NCBI GenBank assembly: GCA_014058105.1
Contig: JACGCM010000440.1
Span: 4,154,001 to 4,218,000, forward strand
DNA length: 64,000 nt
Direction: 5' to 3'
Origin: Kingdonia uniflora
Taxonomy: Eukaryota; Streptophyta; Magnoliopsida; Ranunculales; Circaeasteraceae
In this document: in pieces, positions 34,160 to 46,088 of the stretch
Numbering within the stretch: the stretch's first letter is position 1
How the letters are laid out: each line of letters begins with the position of its first letter
Program-made: the position numbers and the translations under genes
The notes under the pieces: generated by a model
The model's database searches: none
What the model was told of the DNA's origin: nothing
The model's input: only the letters and a program-made list of their open reading frames with translations

Positions 34160-34699
34160 TGTAGAGACCTATTCCTCGACCTAGTCCAAATTCAAGCTAC
34201 ATAAATATCAAACTTATGCAACATGTACAGTCAGCATTAACACCTAGACCACGAACTGATAAAGAACATGGATCGAGCACTACAACAACATATGAACAGG
34301 TCAAAGACACCTGTCTCCCACGAACTAAGCAGTTATACATTCAACTACCACTTGCCTCATTATTATGAGAATGTGCTTCTACACGATAACGAGCTGCATG
34401 TAAGGTTAAAAAGTTCTAGAAGAGATAGAGACCAAAAAAACTAGATTTTCTAGGCTCTAATACAAAACTTCATATTTGATAAAAGATTTTTAACTCAAAG
34501 AGATTACTTGTAATAATATATCAGCCTTAAGCAATAAAAGTTACAGTTGCTAAACCCTCAACTCGAGGTCATGGATTTTTACCTATTCAAAGGTTTTCCA
34601 CTCTAAATCACATGTGTCATTTCTTGCATTACATTAATTTTTTTCACAGGTACATTTGGTATAAGATCTAATTTCGAGCTACGGAATTAGGCCATTACA
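34160..34699 (+). repeat. 5' LTR of element A
   Basis: 540 bp, TGTAGAGACC...CCATTACA. It aligns with 59362-59916 (GAxACCTAxxCCTCGAxCTAG; ACACCTAGACCACGAACTGA; GCACTACAACAACATATGAA). Confidence 0.92.
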
Positions 34700-34777
34700 T
34701 TTGGCGTTATCCATGGGAAATAAGATATTTCCACGATATCCTAAGGCATGCATTCATTCTACTCATAATTTCCAATC

Positions 34778-35962
34778 ATGGCCACTTCCAAGCGGCCGAC
34801 AACAGGATTTCAACTCGATCTTTCAGTTGAATCAGAACAGCTTACTAAACTGCAGGCAAATCTTCATGCCGAAATAGAGAAGCATAATGAGCTCAAGCGT
34901 CAGTTAACTCTTAACTGAGAGCTCCGCGATAAAGAGCTCGAAAATGAGCGACAAGCTCATTTGATAGCATTCAAGCGACATGAAGAACATATGACAACCA
35001 TACAGACTATATTACAAGATTTTTAGGATACTCAACAGGCTCCCCATACCAGAGATTGTGATCAAGTTTTGGTGAACTCTCGAGTTTCTGCACGAGAAAG
35101 ATTAGGCCCTCTAGGTGCCACCAGCAAAACCATTTCTAGAAATATTCAACACGAACTTTAACCTTCCATTCATTTGGGCGACGAAGTTCAGTCCGATATT
35201 AGCAGAGGTCTCCGACCTTCCAAGCGTCAAGGGGAAGAACAACGGCCCCAACCTCAAATTTTAGCACATGATCGCTTGAGCGAAGGCACCGGTACTTATA
35301 ATCCTCGAACAGCCCGCCAAACCACTCAGGCAATACGTTAGTACGTTATACAAGAACACGTGGATCAACATATTAAAGAGTTGATTGAAGCTCAAGCTCT
35401 CGGTAGTAAGGACAATTTCACCAAGTTACAAGGTAGTCCATTTTCCAAAGAGTTATTTGATATGGAAGTACCGAAAGGTTTCCATACTTCGAAGATATGT
35501 AAATACAAAGGCACCGATCCAAAGGTGCGCATTTAACAATTCCGTGATTCGCTGAGATTGTACTCAAATCTTAAACACATTCTATACGGTCTATTTGTAA
35601 CAAGTCTACAGGGAGAACCGCTCTGGTGGTTCCACTCTCTACCTGAAGATTTTATCCTCACATTCGATCAACTACAGAAGCATTTTATCAAGATGTATGC
35701 TCACAATAAAGATAAAGAGGAGAATTTATATTCTCTTAGTAGTCTCAAACAATCACAAGGAGAAAAGCTTGAGATCTTTGCAAAGAAGTTTCTGGAGTTT
35801 GCAAGAAAAGTTGATGACCTGGATCATAAAACGTCTGCTACTGCTTTTACCAATGTGCTCTGGCTCGATTGCAAAGCCAAGGAGCATATCTTTTTAAACA
35901 AACCCGCGACCTTAGAGGATATAATCACCAAGGTCAATGGGTATGTCGACTTGGAAGGATGA
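34778..35962 (+). pseudogene. gag of element A, full frame with five stops
   Basis: A single reading frame of 395 codons from ATG 34778 (context TCATGGCC) to 35962, with no frameshift. It has a coiled N-terminal half (ELRDKELENERQAHLIAF) and a gag capsid domain (GEPLWWFHSLPEDF, 35611-35652; TFDQLQKHFIKMYA, 35662-35703; KLEIFAKKFLEFARKVDDLD, 35767-35826). Five in-frame stops occur at 34916 (TGA), 35024 (TAG), 35159 (TAA), 35339 (TAG) and 35534 (TAA). All are one C-to-T change from CGA, CAG or CAA. Confidence 0.88.
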
Positions 35963-36482
35963 TAACTGAAAGGCATAAATCTACTAAATCCGTCCTAATC
36001 ACTAAAGGTCCAAATACATAATACAACAGTGAATCGAAGGAGGACCAGGGTGATCAAAAGTGTTTCAAGGCAAATACTGGCAAACCTCAGAAAGATAATT
36101 TATTACCCAAGCCGGTCCTTCCCAAGATGAATATTCGTATCTTCTCTATTTTTCTGTTTCTGGCGAAGGATAAGTTCTCAGTCTATCTTAACCACTGGAA
36201 CCGATTGAAGGCAAGCCATAATGCATGTATCACAAGGTAAATCATCATGACACTGACAACTGCTATACTTTACAGAGGGTGTTGGAATATATTTTCAAAG
36301 ATGGGAGAATGTATGAATAAATTGTCGATCTGGAATCATATAAAAGTGGTAGCTACAAGACATAAATCGAAGCAGTCCAAGTCGAAGATCAAACTGAGGA
36401 GAAACACCTGTACCATATGAACCACAACAACATGATAAAAATTCATCAGATTAACAACTCTTATTGATTCAAGCGACAAAGA

Positions 36483-36793
36483 TTGTCAAAGTGCTGCGAT
36501 CTCACACCTCAAGATAAAGAAACCAAACTTCTTCCTAAGTCGAGTAATCGTCGGCTTGGGATTTTATTAGAAGATTGCGATATCAGTCACGTCAAATTTC
36601 TACATCATGATGCATTAGTAATAATACTTAAGATGAAGAAGTTTTCCATGCATACAATGATGATCGATACTGGAAGTGGTATTAAGATTTTCTTTTAGAG
36701 CACGGTCGATCAGATGGGGTTGGCCGATCAAGTTATTCCAAGTGACACGGATATCAGTGTATTTAGTGGTTTTAAGGAAGAACGAGTAGGTAA
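36483..36793 (+). pseudogene. element A protease, first part
   Basis: Retropepsin-like region with HHDALVIILKMKKFSMHTMM followed by IDTGSGIKIFF (active-site DTG near 36666) and then GLADQVIPSDTDISVFSGF. It is cut at 36793 by insertion of element B and continues at 51096. Confidence 0.85.
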
Positions 36794-37353
36794 TGTAATA
36801 GCTTATTTCGTATCTCAGACTCAAACCTCACCCTCAATCCATCAGTATACAGGAAGTACTACTAGAGACGTAACCAAACTTTCCCCAGTTCGAGATATCA
36901 CTTTCGACCTCTACACCAGCAACTCGACTTACGCGAAGCACACAGTCAGCAATTGAGCCGTTGTACAGCAGCGAAGGTCAAAATGTTATACAATTTGGTT
37001 AAAAAATATCTCATACTCACTTTGTAACGTCCATCATTAAGGAACTTTATGGTCATCAAACGGTCATATTAGAGAACCTATAAAAGGACCTGGAGAACTA
37101 CAGATGAGAGACGAAATGATTACCAGAAAAAGGTTCCTACTCTATCATCCTATATTCTCAAATTATTCATTGTAATAATCTAGCAATCTCAATAAGATTA
37201 TCACTTTCTCAAAATCCTTAGGAGAGGTCGTGGTTTTAACTTATTCAAAGGTTTTTCACGCTAAACCGTCTTGTTGCTTATTGTATATTATTCCTGACTC
37301 TAAATACATTTGGTGTAAAGGCTAAGTCCGTATCCCGGAACTAGGCTATTATA
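36794..37353 (+). repeat. 5' LTR of element B
   Basis: 560 bp, TGTAATAGC...GGCTATTATA. It aligns along its length with 50527-51090 (for example CCTATAAAAGGACCTGG, a TATA-type box, at 37077-37093). The terminal CA has become TA. Confidence 0.93.
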
Positions 37354-37372
37354 TTTAGCGCCGTCTGTGGGA
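37354..37372 (+). other. primer binding site of element B
   Basis: TTTAGCGCCGTCTGTGGGA directly follows the 5' LTR. The TGGCGCCGTxTGTGGG form is usual for Tat/Ogre-type elements; the matching tRNA was not checked. Confidence 0.75.
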
Positions 37373-37439
37373 ATCAAAATTCTCAAACCCATTATCTCAA
37401 ACACCGTTGATCACCTTTTTTTAGAATGTCACATTTTCT

Positions 37440-37787
37440 CAAGAATTACTCGCACATTAGAGATAAAAAGAGAACTTATATTCCATTTTTAACCTCAAGC
37501 AGATGCCCGGAGAGAAACTCGAGACGTTTACCAAAAAGTTCATGGAGTTAGCCCGAAAAGTAGATCGACTCGACCAAAAAATCATTATTTCTGCTTTCAC
37601 CAACGCCTTACTCATCGATGGTCGAGTGAAGGAGTACCTCATCCTCAACAAACCAACAATGTTGGAAGACATGATCGAGAAGGTCAATGGATACATTGAC
37701 CTGGAGCGGATGGTGTCCGACAGGCAAAAACCTCATAAATCAACACTGACAGCTCGAGATCAGTCAAACCATTCCGATTTTAATTGA
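37440..37787 (+). pseudogene. element B gag, C-terminal remnant only
   Basis: MPGEKLETFTKKFMELARKV, then ALLIDGRVKEYLILNKPT and EKVNGYIDLER match gag of element A (35751-35959). Everything N-terminal is gone: only about 90 bp separate the primer site from the middle of gag, against about 1 kb in A. Confidence 0.85.
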
Positions 37788-38057
37788 ACATCGAATCAAG
37801 GAGGAGACAAAATACACACCCAACGACGAGTGACCTCGAAAGAGGTGTAACTTGTATAGACCTTACCTTTCAAAGATGAATGTGACTATAGCCAACATAT
37901 ATCCTATATTGCAGAAAGACGGATTCTTCTAAAATGAGTTGTACCTTCAACCGATCGAGAACAAACCATATTGCATCCACCATAAGGTTCGACATCATGA
38001 GACAAAGCTATGTTTGCCTTAAAACGATTGTTGGAGTACATCTTCGTAGATGGATGA

Positions 38058-38760
38058 ATGCACGAGTATAGAGTAGATGTAGAAAATTATAAGAACGGGA
38101 GTTACAAAAACCCCACTGAAGCTGTACAAGTTGAAGAACCAGCAGCCAAAAAACATTTGTACCATATCTCGCTCTGCCATCTCGTAAAGACCCAGGTCAT
38201 CAAAGAATCATATAGGAGCAAGCGATGGCGCGTTGCCCAATGCTATGACTTATCTATGCAAGATAAAGAAGTTTGCTTAATTTTAGTATCCAGCTCTCAA
38301 CGAACTGGGATCTCTTTCAATGATTGCGACGTTCGGCATGTCAACTATTCTCACCATGATGCCTTGGTGATCATGTTGAAAATGCAGAACATGGTGCTTC
38401 ATACGATGATGGTAGACACCGGCAACACTATCGAACTTCTTTTTCAGAGCACGATTGACCAAATGGGTATGGCTGATAAGGTCTAACCCAGCAACGTTGA
38501 TATTTATGGTTTCAATGGGTCTAAGGAGGAGCGCATAGGAAAGATTGTACTTCCTATCACCGCAGAGCTGGTAACGCTCAACGTTATCTTTTACGTTGTC
38601 AATATAAAATCCCGTTATCTGGGGATCATGGGACGTTGCTGGCTACACAATATGCACGCTATTTCGTCAACCTACCACTTGGCATTACGTTTTGAGTGGG
38701 AGGGTAGCGTTTACGAGATAAAAGGAAGTCAGAAATTAGCGCGAGCATGTGAAAATTTTG
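38058..38760 (+). pseudogene. element B aspartic protease
   Basis: HHDALVIMLKMQNMVLHTMM is followed by VDTGNTIELLF (active-site DTG near 38415), then STIDQMGMADKV, a stop, and GSKEERIGKIVLP, YLGIMGRCWLHNMHAISST, YEIKGSQKLARACENFV. A retropepsin fold with Asn after DTG where Ser is usual. Continuous except for stops. Confidence 0.85.
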
Positions 38761-38804
38761 TCGTCATTGGACCAGAACGGTTCAAACATCAACTCGCATA
38801 GCAA

Positions 38805-39912
38805 TTGCAGAAGACAACAGGAAACATTATGGAGAACTATACAGCCAACACTGTAGGGCAACTGCCCACCGTAAAGACCATAGAGTACGTCAAAATAAAT
38901 GGACCCAAGCGTGGGACATATATTGGCACCCATTTGCCCCCAGCAGAGTATGACACTCTCATCCAGTTTCTTAAAGAAAATAGGGACATCTTTGCTTGGA
39001 CATTTCACAAAATGCCAGGTATCGATCCAAACCTGGCCTATCACAAACTCAACTTGAAGGAAAAAGTCGTAGCTATAAAACAAAGACAGAGGATTTTAGC
39101 ACCTAGACTTCGTGATGAGGTCAACAAAGAAATCGAAAAACTCATCGAAGTCAGTTTTATCCGTAAGGCCAATTATCCAGAATGAATATCTAATATTGTA
39201 GCGGTACCAAAGAAGATCAGGGTATGCGTGGATTTTACCGACCTGAACATGCATACTTTGAAAGACAGTTTCCCACTCCCTGAGATAAATAACCTGCTCA
39301 ACTCTACATCAGGGCACGAGCTCCTGTCTATGATAGATTCCACGTTAGGCTACAACCAGATACTTATGCTACCTGATGAGTAAGAGAAAATAGCTTTCAT
39401 TACAGAGCACAACCTATACTGCTACAACGTCATGCCATTCGGTCTCAAGAATACTGAAGCTACTTACCAGCGATTGATGACCCAAGGATCACCTCTAAAA
39501 AATAATGGAGGTATATATAGACGATATGTTGTGCAAAAGTCGTAAGAAGGAAAACCATATCGCGGATTTACACAAGGCCTTCGATATCCTTCATCTCTAT
39601 AAGATGAGCCTTAACCCTGACAAATGCCAGTTTAAAGCTCAATCAAGGAAATTCTTAGGCCACTTAATCAGCAAGCGCGGCATTGAAGCCTATCCGGATC
39701 GCATTCGCGCACTATTATCTATGCCTTCCACCAGAACGAAGAAAGACGTCCAGAAGTTAGAAAGAAAGATTGCCGCATTAAATCGTTTTGTTTTAAAATC
39801 GTCCGATTGTTGTCGAAGGTTGTTCAACTTATTACGTGAGGGGACAATAAAACATAAACCTAAGAAGGACCACGAGATCGAATGGACAGCGGAGTGCGAA
39901 GCAGCTTTTTAA
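38805..39912 (+). pseudogene. element B reverse transcriptase
   Basis: NGPKRGTYIGTHLPPAEYD (start), LRDEVNKEIEKLIEVSFIRK, VAVPKKIRVCVDFTDLNMHT (a few residues lost before IRV), HELLSMIDSTLGYNQILMLP, YNVMPFGLKNTEATYQRLM, then after a frameshift near 39490 VYIDDMLCKS (catalytic YIDD, about 39511-39522), KCQFKAQSRKFLGHLISKRG. Stops occur at 39183 and elsewhere. Confidence 0.92.
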
Positions 39913-40910
39913 CAGCTAAAACTTTACTTGGGCTCACCACCAATGATGTGTACACCTAGCGAAGGGGAAGAGCTTACCATCTATCTTGCAGTTACTGAAG
40001 AATCATTAAGTTATGTTCTCATTCGGCTTGATGAGAAAATAGAGAAGCTTGTTTTCTTTATCAGTGAAACTCTCACTCCAGCAGAGTCCCGATACAACAA
40101 GGTCGAGAAACTACTTTTGGCTATCGTCTACACCTCGCAAAATTGAGACAATACTTCCAAGCCCACTCAGTATGAGTAGTGACCAACTACCCTCTACGTG
40201 AAATGTTATCTAAACGAGAAAAATCCATACGAGTCCAGTAGTAGTTAGTCACTCTTGGCGAACATAACATCCAATTTGAGCCCAAACATTCTAAAAAGGG
40301 TCAGGCCATAGCAGATTTCTTTGTAGAGTTCCCTGTTGAGGATCCTGACTGGGAAGAAGACAACACAGATATTCCTGAAGAATAGCTTGAAGAAAGGGCA
40401 GACTGGATAACGCAAAAGGGATGGCGTTTCTTAACTGATGGGTCCTCTGAACCTACAGGATCAGGCATCGGAATCGTGCCGATCACACCTTCTAATGATA
40501 GAATTGAAAAGGCGATCCGATTAAATTTCAAGGCTACCAATAATGCAGCAGAGTACGAGGTAACGATTCACAGTTTAGATATGGCTCCGGAGATTGGAGT
40601 GTCCAAACTGTCCATATATACATACTCTTTACTCATTGTGAACCATTACACAAAAAAATTCCAGAAGAATGGGAAAATGATTGAATACGTAGCCGCAATA
40701 GCCGACAAAATGAGTAGATTTAAGAAATTTTCTATCGAACATTTGTCGCGAGGAGAAAATAGATATTCTGATTCCCTCACATATCTCACAGGAGTCCTTG
40801 GCTCAGATGCTCAGTATCTCGAGATTGAAGTAATATCAACCCCCAACATTAACATCATAAACTCAAATTATGCTAATATTGGGGGCGTTGAAGAGGATGA
40901 GGACGATTGA
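39913..40910 (+). pseudogene. element B RNase H and second archaeal-type RNase H
   Basis: The first RNase H (39928-40146): PSEGEELTIYLAVTEESLSY, FFISETLTPAESRYNKVEKL. A second RNase H (40413-40910): LTDGSSEPTGSGIGIV, FKATNNAAEYEVTIHSLDMA, HLSRGENRYSDSLTYL. It has Asp, Glu and Asp at the expected places, though the second Asp (usually IYTDS) reads IYTYS. The tandem pair of RNases H marks the Tat lineage. Confidence 0.88.
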
Positions 40911-40999
40911 AGGTGACCTTTCCTCAAGTATATTGGCACCAAGAACACATTCGATGGCCAACTTCCTCAAGACCCCACTGACAGAAGGCGCATACTTGA

Positions 41000-42044
41000 T
41001 AACGCAAAATGCTACATCATCAAAAATGCTCTCTTATACAATATTTCGGTCACAAGGCCGTATCTTGAATGTTTATCTTACAAAGAAGCTCGAAAATTCT
41101 TACTCGAGCTACATGAATGCACCTGTGGTTCCCACGCAGCAGGAAGATCTTTAGCCAACCGAGCTCTTACCCAAGGCATTTTCTAGCCTAAAATGAAAGC
41201 TCAAGTAATCAAGCTCGCAAGCAATTGCGATGCCTGTCAACGTCATGGTCCCCAAAATTCGAGCTCCAGCTTTAGAACTACATTTCAACAACGTGGTATG
41301 GCTATTTAAAAGATGGGCCCTCGACTTTGTCGGCGAGTTTCCTACTGCACCAGGAAAATAGAAACATCTCTTAGTTGCAACATATTACTTCACTAAATGT
41401 GTAGAAGAAGTTCCCCTATGCCGTACACGAGAAGATGAAGTCATCAAATTCATATGGGAAAACATCATCATTCATTTCGGCTACCCCCATCTCATCAGGA
41501 TCGACATTGGACCTCAGTTCATTAGCTCCAAAGTCGTCGAATTCCTCAATCAACATAACATCATAAATTCCCCTTCAAATCCTTATTACCCCCAAGGGAA
41601 CGGACAAGCTGAGATCACTAATCGCACTATCGTCGATAGAATCAAAAAGCGCTTAACAGAAAAGAAAGGAAATTGGGTCATGGAGTTACCACATGTGTTA
41701 TGGGCTTATCGAACTATGCCCTGAGTTTCAACTGGATGCACGTCATTCCTTCTAGCTTAGGGTATAGATACAATCATCCCTACTCGATATCACCACCCTA
41801 TTCGTGACCATACTATGACCAATGAAGAAAATGAATTTTAGTTAGCATGCAATATGAACTGGTCCTACAAGAGATTCCAAAACATCGCAAAGAGCTCAAC
41901 GCAGGGAAATTATCCAAAAATTGGGAAGGCTCTTTTGTCGTCATCGTGAAAAGCGGCCTTGACTCTTACGACCTCGCCATTGAACATGGCAAGCACATAC
42001 CTAATCCTTGGAACACAAGGAAACTGGAATTATATAGTAGATAA
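41000..42044 (+). pseudogene. element B integrase
   Basis: HHCC zinc finger (GSHAAGRSLANRALTQG, ending CDACQRHG at 41231-41254). The core has Asp in WALDFVGEF (41319-41345), Asp in RIDIGPQF (41500-41523) and Glu in NGQAEITNR (41599-41625), so the DDE triad is readable. Then ELPHVLWAYRTMP. Several stops; no chromodomain is seen. Element A lacks this core. Confidence 0.9.
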
Positions 42045-42168
42045 TACAACCGTCACAGTGTACTTTTCTTCAAACCAATCTATCATTTCGTATGACGAGC
42101 TGACATCAATAAAAGATTACTGTTTGATGAAGACATCTGAGTACTTTCTACTATGCCACATATAATTT

Positions 42169-42650
42169 CTATACACAGATTACATATCATTTGTTGCTTT
42201 GGACAAATTGATCATCTAATACATTATGGATTGTTTATTGCTTCAGCCAAACCTATCAATCTAACACATTCGCTGTACGACAATCTTACACCAATAAAAT
42301 ACTTGTGTTCGATTGCCGTACAAAACTTCTATACATAGATAACAGATCATTTGTTGCCTTGGATAAATTGATCATCTAAGAACATTATAAATCCTTTTTT
42401 ACTTCGGCCAAACCGATCCATCTAATACATTCGCTTGACGTCCATCTTACATCAATGAAATACTTGTATTCGATTGATCTACATTACAGTACTTCTTCTA
42501 ATAAATCCAGCGAGCACTTATGCAAACAAATTACAGATGATTTGTTGCTTCAGCCAAATCGATCATCTAAACTACATTGTAGATCATTCGTTGCTTCAGC
42601 CAAACCGATCATCTCATGCATCACAAATCGTTTACCACTTTGGCTGATCC
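42169..42650 (+). repeat. minisatellite in the 3' region of element B
   Basis: Two clear 160-bp units (from 42170 and 42330) followed by shorter, degenerate copies of the core TTGTTGCTTCAGCCAAACCG and GATCATCTAA. Unrelated in sequence to the minisatellite of element A but in the same place after pol. Confidence 0.8.
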
Positions 42651-42795
42651 GATCCCATATTGCACTACTTTACATACATTATCATTGGTACCTCACACGA
42701 TTAGTACAGTTCACTGCTCGTCTTTAACTATTTCTTTATACATCCATATTTCTTTTCTATCCATTGTTCATATACATACAACATAATCACATTAT

Positions 42796-45700
42796 TCATT
42801 CTTCACTAGAGCTGTCACTTAAATCATTGCCCGCATGAGATGGTCCTGCCGCATCCTTTACACCAAACTTATATAACTTCTGACACATAAATTCTGGCAT
42901 CCTCCCCACAACAATCTTCTTTCCCTCTTTAACTATTATCTGTTTAAACAACCCAATCCTGGAAATCATGGGTTCTAAATATTCAGATCGGATTACCTCC
43001 ATCTCACATTCTACACCTTGGGCCATCAAACCATCACATATCCTCTTACTCTCAACTTCTAATCTCTTCAACTCAGCTACAAAGAACGATATTACTGTAA
43101 CCATCTCCCTCTCATGACTACCATCAGCCTCATTTTTAACCTACTTACTAAGAAGGAGTTTACTCAACTTATGTTGCGCTTCCTTCAGTGCATCTTCCAG
43201 TTGCTTACAATGATCGTCCACTCGTCGTTTTGTACGACGCACATCCGAGTTCCGAGCTCCCATCACGGTCATGAATTCGTCCATATGATAAATCAAAGAC
43301 ATCGAATTTTCATAACCTTTACATTCTACCCGCTTTGAATCATAACTTATCTCCAACCACAATAGATCCTCATCCAGCTTTGTATTCGCACTTCAAAGTC
43401 TATCATTTTCGGACTAGTATTCCAAGATATCCAAGTGCCGCCTTTGCGAAAGCTGCTATAGATCACATATTTTGTTCCAATCCTTCTTTATAACTTCATT
43501 CTGTTGAGCACAAACCTCCTCTATCTCCTTCCCCGCCATCCCAGTCACCAACCACAATACTTCATATTTACGAGCACGAGCTCTAACATCGCTTATCTCC
43601 GCTTCAAGAATATTCACTTGAAATTGTAGCTCATTCACATTATTTCCTTCAGCCCCTAAATGCGACTAACAGTTCTGCAATTTACGTTCACGCAAATAGC
43701 AATTCAATACCTTGTTGACTAGCTCGTCCCGATCCACTTCCAACTCCAACGCCCTTTTTTCTTATCTCTTCCTCTAAACTCTCTATCTTTCTCAAATTGA
43801 TAGATAATACCATTACTTTCTCACGAAGTTTTTCAGTCATTTTCGCCCTCAACTTTTCTTCTGCTTCAATAATACTTCTTACGGCACACTGACTCGATCT
43901 TAGCTTAGCACGGATTTGTTCATTATCGACATGTAATACGTTGCACTGACTCTGTATAGCAGTTAGATCTACCTATTCATAACAGATTACATTTATAATA
44001 GTTTTTCATAACAAACATAACACATATTATAGTTGACAATACTACATCAAGAACATGGTATCTAAGTAAGTTAGATACATCATTCTATTCTCACAAAAAA
44101 GAAAGATTACATTTATCATCAAACAATACGAGGGACTAGTCACAGGAGGACAAGATTACTCTATTTTGCGACTCTTCTGGACAGGAGACGACTGCGGCTT
44201 GTCTCTCACTACCTTCCTATTCGACACCTGCACATCTACCGATGCGGTAAAAGTCACAACCTCCTATTGACGTTGTTTACACCGCATTCAGGGTATCAGA
44301 CACTCGACCTCTTCCTCTTCTGACGACTTCTCCCACGACCTAGAAAGGTGGTGGTCATCAACAATTTCTCCTTCACCTCGGATAAACTACATATTTTCTA
44401 CTATGGCATTTTCTACTTTAAAATCATTCCCGCATTCCTCTACGAACTTCCTAAATACGTTTTCTACCCTAGGCAATTCTCTCCCATAAAACTCAGTAAC
44501 AATGTCTATGGGTATAAATGTTCCTTCAATATCATTTGCGCTTTGTGCAACCGCTGACGCGTGTTTTTCAGTAGTACACCTAAAACCCTCATTTCTGCCT
44601 CCACTTTCATTCGAGCATCCACTTTTTTCGACAACCGCGTTGCTAAAGACAATTTTTACTCCACGTGCTATGATAGCCCATCATATGACCCCTTTACCTC
44701 ACCCTCTAATTGCGCTTGAACCTCTATTTGTTCGTTCCTTATCCTGAAAAATATAATCCTCATGGCCTTTCAATTTTACATAAAGCCAAAGAAATCAGAT
44801 AAATGTTCTACATCACCCCATACAACAGACACACCAGCCCGAGCAAAACATTTTTTCGCTTCTAAACTATGACGATTACGTGCTTCTTAAGCTAAAAACA
44901 TAACTCGAGCTGGGTCTGGAACTATACATCTCTCCCTCAAAAATTCTATATAAGCCTCCTTTAAACCACGTTCACTATCTATTTCAACCTCAAAATGCAA
45001 AGTCAGAGCTAATAGCATATCCTGACACCTTGCCTTATCACTCGGGTCGTTAAAACAAACCAACTCTTTCAGTTTTCAAACTAATACTCCCCTTTTCTCT
45101 TCCTTTCTTAACACTTTGCATCTCTCTACTTTTATCTTAGCATATTTACATTGTAGATCATATAACACTTTAAAGGTTTTCTTTGAATTTAACTTAAATT
45201 GCCTTCTCTCGTATTCAGTTTTGTTAAGTACCTGCTGAATACGTGCCACGGAGTTCCTCGCTCTACTCAGCGACTTCATCAATTCAAAGTTTGTTTATCT
45301 CAAACGCTTTATCTTTTACACAGATTATAGATATCTTGTTTCAATACAAGCATTCACGCAAAACAAATTTCAAAATATCACTGGAAACAAAGACAGTGCA
45401 CGATTATACAGAGTACTATCATAACCAAATCAAGTGAGCTAAAAAATAGAAGATATGATACCACATAACATTTAAAGAGGCTTTCTTATGTCTACCTTGG
45501 AAGGAGATTTCAACATCTTCCCCGGAGAGGAAACTGTTTCAGCACGTTCCAACAGAGTGTCCACTGTTTGCTCAATACTATGGACTGCCTCTACACTTCC
45601 TGGAGGAAGGTCTGAAGCTTTCTCTGATGCACCAGCAACATCACCAGCCATCTTTTCCTCCTCAGCAGGGAGCTCGATCTTTGCATACCTACCATTTCAG

Positions 45701-46088
45701 GTCAAAGCCACATCATCAGCACTCAACCCAAAACAATAGTACGAGTTGATAAAATGGTATCTTTCTACTAAGACTGCTGCAACTGTATCAGACATGAGCT
45801 TGTCATGCTTTGGCAGTGCACTATACTTTTCTACAACTACGGTAGCATTTGCAGCCCTTTTTTCTCTCTCTCCAACTGATGATCACCCTCAAGCTTCTTC
45901 ATGCGAGCTGACCGAGCCTCAAACTTTGCCGTCAGAACATCAAATTCTTGGCCTCTCTTGTCCAGACATTGTTTGGCCCTTTTCAGCATCGTTGATAGCT
46001 ACCAATATAATAAAAATAGAGGAGTCAGTTCAACGGTTTCATTCAGTACGAAGGCAACATCAAGTAAGCAGTTTTTTAAACTACATAC
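42796..46088 (-). CDS. element B antisense gene, coiled-coil part (spliced)
   Basis: A series of minus-strand exon-like frames: 45998-45480 (EEEKMAGDVAGASEKAS region), 45282-45076 (MKSLSRARNSVARIQQVLNK), 43638-43456, 43362-43141, 43104-42796 ending SDSSSEE. They are rich in Leu, Glu, Lys and Arg with heptad-like spacing, hence a long coiled coil. Intron 45999-46088 (donor GTATGT, acceptor TTGGTAG) joins it to the upstream exon. Stops separate some frames. Function unknown. Confidence 0.55.

Noticed and set aside
42169..42650. CRISPR-like array
   Set aside because: The repeats are 160-bp tandem minisatellite units without regular spacers, in a plant retrotransposon.
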